Positions 61,801 to 64,000 of a stretch of 64,000 bases of DNA are shown piece by piece. Origin of the DNA: Ianthella basta (lineage: Eukaryota; Porifera; Demospongiae; Verongiida; Ianthellidae); assembly GCA_964019415.1 (NCBI GenBank), contig OZ025890.1, positions 3,564,553 through 3,628,552 on the forward strand, given 5' to 3'. Positions within the stretch are counted from its first letter, which is position 1, and the number at the start of each line of letters is the position of its first letter. The notes beneath the pieces were generated by a model that saw only the letters and a program-made list of their open reading frames with translations, made no database searches and was not told the DNA's origin. The translations under genes were made by a program, and so were the position numbers.

Positions 61801-62533
61801 CTGCCATTCTTTCAGTACTAATAGCTGTGCACATGCAGCAATACATTGCTCTTCTCATCAGCTACACAGACAACTGCACACCAATGTGGGCATGGTACGT
61901 TTGTCAGTGTGGGCACATGTATGTCAGTGTGTTAGCCACTGGTACCCCACATCATGTCTATGGGAGACAAAGCTTTGGATTACTCCTCTCTACCTCATAA
62001 CCACTCATGGCCACTGACATCGTAGACGGTGCATCTCCAGCTGCAGCCATTGCAGCGTCAACATGGATCTTCATGGCACGCCCATTGATACGAAGCATCT
62101 TCAGGGGATTCAGCTTCTGTAAGAGTGCATGTGAGTGCATGTGAGCAGATGGAGGACATGTTCATGTATGTGCATTGTGGGAGTGCATGTGGTGTGATTA
62201 GGCATGTGATGGTATTTGCATCAAATTGCATGTGTGGAGTGGCAAAACATCAAAGAAACATCCTGAACTACAGATATCTCAATTGCTCATTTCCTTGTCA
62301 GGACTACTCATCCAAAATAGACTGACCAGAATATAACCCATCACTGTTTATACCACAGTACATAGCTACAAAATCAACACACCGTCCGTCACAACTACGT
62401 AGTCGTGCACAAAGTGAGGCAAACACAGATTCACCGTCTTTTCGTAGTACTCTCGTCTCCTTTCCGCCCGGCGCTGAAAGTTCACCATCATTCCTTTCAG
62501 CGCCTTCTCCTGTTTTCGTGCCTCGTGCCACAT
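55862..62533 (-). CDS. CLASRP: CLK4-associating SR-rich protein homologue, splicing regulator
   Basis: Eleven exons splice in phase into 598 residues (human 674): 62533-62435, 62116-62019, 61288-61190, 60993-60826, 60653-60426, 60185-60033, 59356-59303, 58653-58345, 58221-57780, 57182-57122 and 55947-55862. The start MWHEARKQEKALKGMMVNFQ and following RRAERRREYYEK match the family closely. Then come INGRAMKIHVD, MMPWSGDSNVMISRFDVRAH (joined across an exon border with a GTCAGT donor) and the DRY/EERY-domain core CNYERYRTLVQNAFKGISEE. An acidic Asp/Glu block, SPTYEEYRPEGER and EAKIEYITSFGGEEE follow. The long exon 9 is an RS domain (HSRTRSRSSSRSKSRSQSP). Exon 10 (MTPQERLQKRLQAQI) is the conserved C-terminal block. 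The family binds CLK kinases in nuclear speckles and influences alternative splicing. The last exon is the least certain. The gene starts head to head with the next one. Confidence 0.94.
58319..58344. repeat. (CA)n microsatellite coinciding with a CLASRP splice donor
   Basis: On the minus strand CLASRP exon 8 ends CATAG and intron 8 begins directly with about 12 GT units. Confidence 0.93.
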
Positions 62534-62696
62534 CTTGTGAGGAAACCCTCAACGTACAGAGGACTGGACGCCGGCGGCTTTGAAACTCAAAGTGTGCCCA
62601 GCTAAGCGGCCATTTTGAGCATGTGACAGTTTGGCGCGTAGTCACGTGATACCATCACAAACATTCACGAACAGGAGTCCCCAGCTGAGTTGAAAC
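62534..62696. promoter_or_regulatory. Bidirectional promoter: CLASRP (-) / unknown gene (+)
   Basis: Only 163 bases separate the two start codons. The segment is CpG-rich and holds a CACGTG E-box (62643-62648), an E2F-like TTTGGCGCG (62630-62638) and a YY1-like AAGCGGCCATTTTG (62604-62617). No TATA box is seen. Confidence 0.6.
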
Positions 62697-64000
62697 ATGA
62701 GTCAGGACTTGGAGCAGGACGTGAGTTCATGCCAAGAAGTTTGATTTCGTTAAAGTCGCTGTAGAGAAGCTATGACACGACTGCAGCCGGACTACGATGC
62801 AAAAGTAGAAACTTCAAACACACAACTGCCATTTTGTGTTCTTGCTGTAGCCATGGATACCTGTTTCAATTGCAGACATGAGAAATTTCTGTGGTTGTTA
62901 CGTATCTCTCAGTCCTAACGTACTCCTGAGATGTACAATATAGTACTGGATCAATACCAGTTGAGTAGTAATACGGTCCAACGCACAGTTTGACTGTTTG
63001 CCTTTGCTGCCTAGTCTCGTACTCAGACGGTTTTCTTGCCTCCATTTTTATATGATGATGTCATTGGGAGGCAATGAAGTGTCTGTCTGTGAATGCCGTG
63101 ACAATTAAACAGTTGGCGGATGGGTAGGGTCTGGTCCCAGACTATGTGCTGCCAGCAGACAAAGCTATGTATCTAAAGCCCATTCTGGCTCAGACTCCTC
63201 TCACATGCTCACATACTCCAAGAAAATGGCATTTTCATGGGCCCCTCTTCCAAATGGTGGTGCCCTGTATGTGTTTTATTGGACCATGCCCTAGGAGGTG
63301 AGAGAGTCTTTTACTACAGGGTGGAAATCATGCTGTATCTGTGAAACCATCCCGTCTGGAAAGCTCATCATGTTACCCAATGAAAGTTGTGAAATATTAA
63401 TTTGAATTTTCTATTCTATCATACATGTACACATGTACATGGAATATTTTTGGTGCAAAGTTTATCAGTAAAATGGATCCAGAATAAGGCAGTATAATTA
63501 TACATAGCACAATAATAAAGATGTTTGTGCAGTTGTGCTTGTATACAATTTGGTGTCATTCATTCCAGACCTACGTAACTGGTGACAACTTAGTAAAACA
63601 TGACTGAAAGTTCCTGCTGTTTCTGGGACTGGAAATACTGATACTGTCTCCTGCCTCTCTCTCTGCTGCAGATCCTGCAGCCTTCCTCAGTGGGCCCTGA
63701 GGGGGCACCTGCCCTGAAGAAGAAAGGGGGTTGGGCAGAGGATGGGAGCAAGAAGAAGTGAGTACACTGTTGAACAAAGGAACGAAGATGTAGGGACATT
63801 GACAATGGATGATATGAGGGTATTTGTAGGGGTGCATTTGGGGAGGGGGGGGCATTCACTCCCCCTTACCATAATCTCCCCACCCCCTTGAAATTTGGCA
63901 AGCCATATGTCAAAGTAGCATTGCCTCTCCCCCCCCCCCCCCCCTGCACCCCCTTAGTTTCTAGTATCACCCCCCTTAATTCTTGTCACTTCTGCTTCAC
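62697..64000 (+). CDS. First exons of an unrecognised gene (runs off the window)
   Basis: Exon 1 (62697-62720) encodes MSQDLEQD and ends at a strong donor (GTGAGT). Exon 2 (63672-63757) follows a CTCTGCTGCAG acceptor and reads ILQPSSVGPEGAPALKKKGG then WAEDGSKKK before another GTGAGT donor. Phases agree (0, then 2). The 37 visible residues are polar and Lys-rich and I do not recognise them. The rest of the gene lies beyond 64000. Its start faces CLASRP at 163 bp, which supports it being real. Confidence 0.6.
63926..63944. repeat. Poly(C) tract
   Basis: A run of about 16 C residues in a C-rich neighbourhood inside intron 2 of the last gene. Confidence 0.85.

Overview
The window is nuclear DNA from an intron-rich, gene-dense animal. 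Spliceosomal introns with GT...AG ends and consistent codon phases are visible in every conserved gene. The gene set is metazoan: pescadillo (PES1), GOSR1/GS28, an ARL16-like GTPase, a class I myosin, CLASRP and secreted trefoil proteins. Short introns, an intronless AIG1-like GTPase, and many piggyBac, ZMYM/TTF-type hAT and retroelement remnants fit an early-branching aquatic invertebrate, most probably a sponge. That placement is inference; no species is claimed. All gene models were spliced by eye and checked for phase, not supported by transcripts.

Layout. 870-9420: a tandem duplication whose two units each carry an eight-exon gene for a secreted four-domain trefoil protein (2611-3862 and 6703-7960); the second unit has several insertions, one of them a palindromic MITE. 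9698-17421 (-): a 15-exon PPP-family Ser/Thr phosphatase with a long N-terminal part; one intron holds a dead LINE with a second retroposon nested in it, another a 24-bp minisatellite. 17600-29996 (+): PES1, whose 7.3-kb second intron is a transposon graveyard (hAT MITE, two hAT transposase remnants, a piggyBac relic with a nested insertion). 30625-33972 (-): GOSR1. 34622-35224 (-): single-exon ARL16-like GTPase. 35462-42187 (+): class I myosin with clear first exon, motor C-terminus, neck and TH1 tail, but no exons for most of the motor. 42188-45450: repeat debris. 45470-48730 (-): an uninterrupted 1086-codon retroelement ORF combining a CXC-like cysteine motif, reverse transcriptase and a restriction-like endonuclease. 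49832-51157 (+): intronless AIG1-like GTPase. 54528-55400 (+): decayed, intronless gamma-butyrobetaine/trimethyllysine dioxygenase-like pseudogene beside a short telomere-repeat tract. 55862-62533 (-): CLASRP, an 11-exon SR-related splicing factor. 62697-end (+): first two exons of an unrecognised gene.

Three gene pairs start head to head with only about 160-240 bp between start codons (phosphatase/PES1, ARL16-like/myosin, CLASRP/unknown), so compact bidirectional promoters are a feature of this locus. The genes are housekeeping functions (ribosome biogenesis, Golgi SNARE traffic, splicing, signalling, actin motor) and do not form a pathway. The most unusual items are the CXC-RT-endonuclease element, the myosin locus lacking its motor core, and the well-preserved insertion footprints of several mobile elements.
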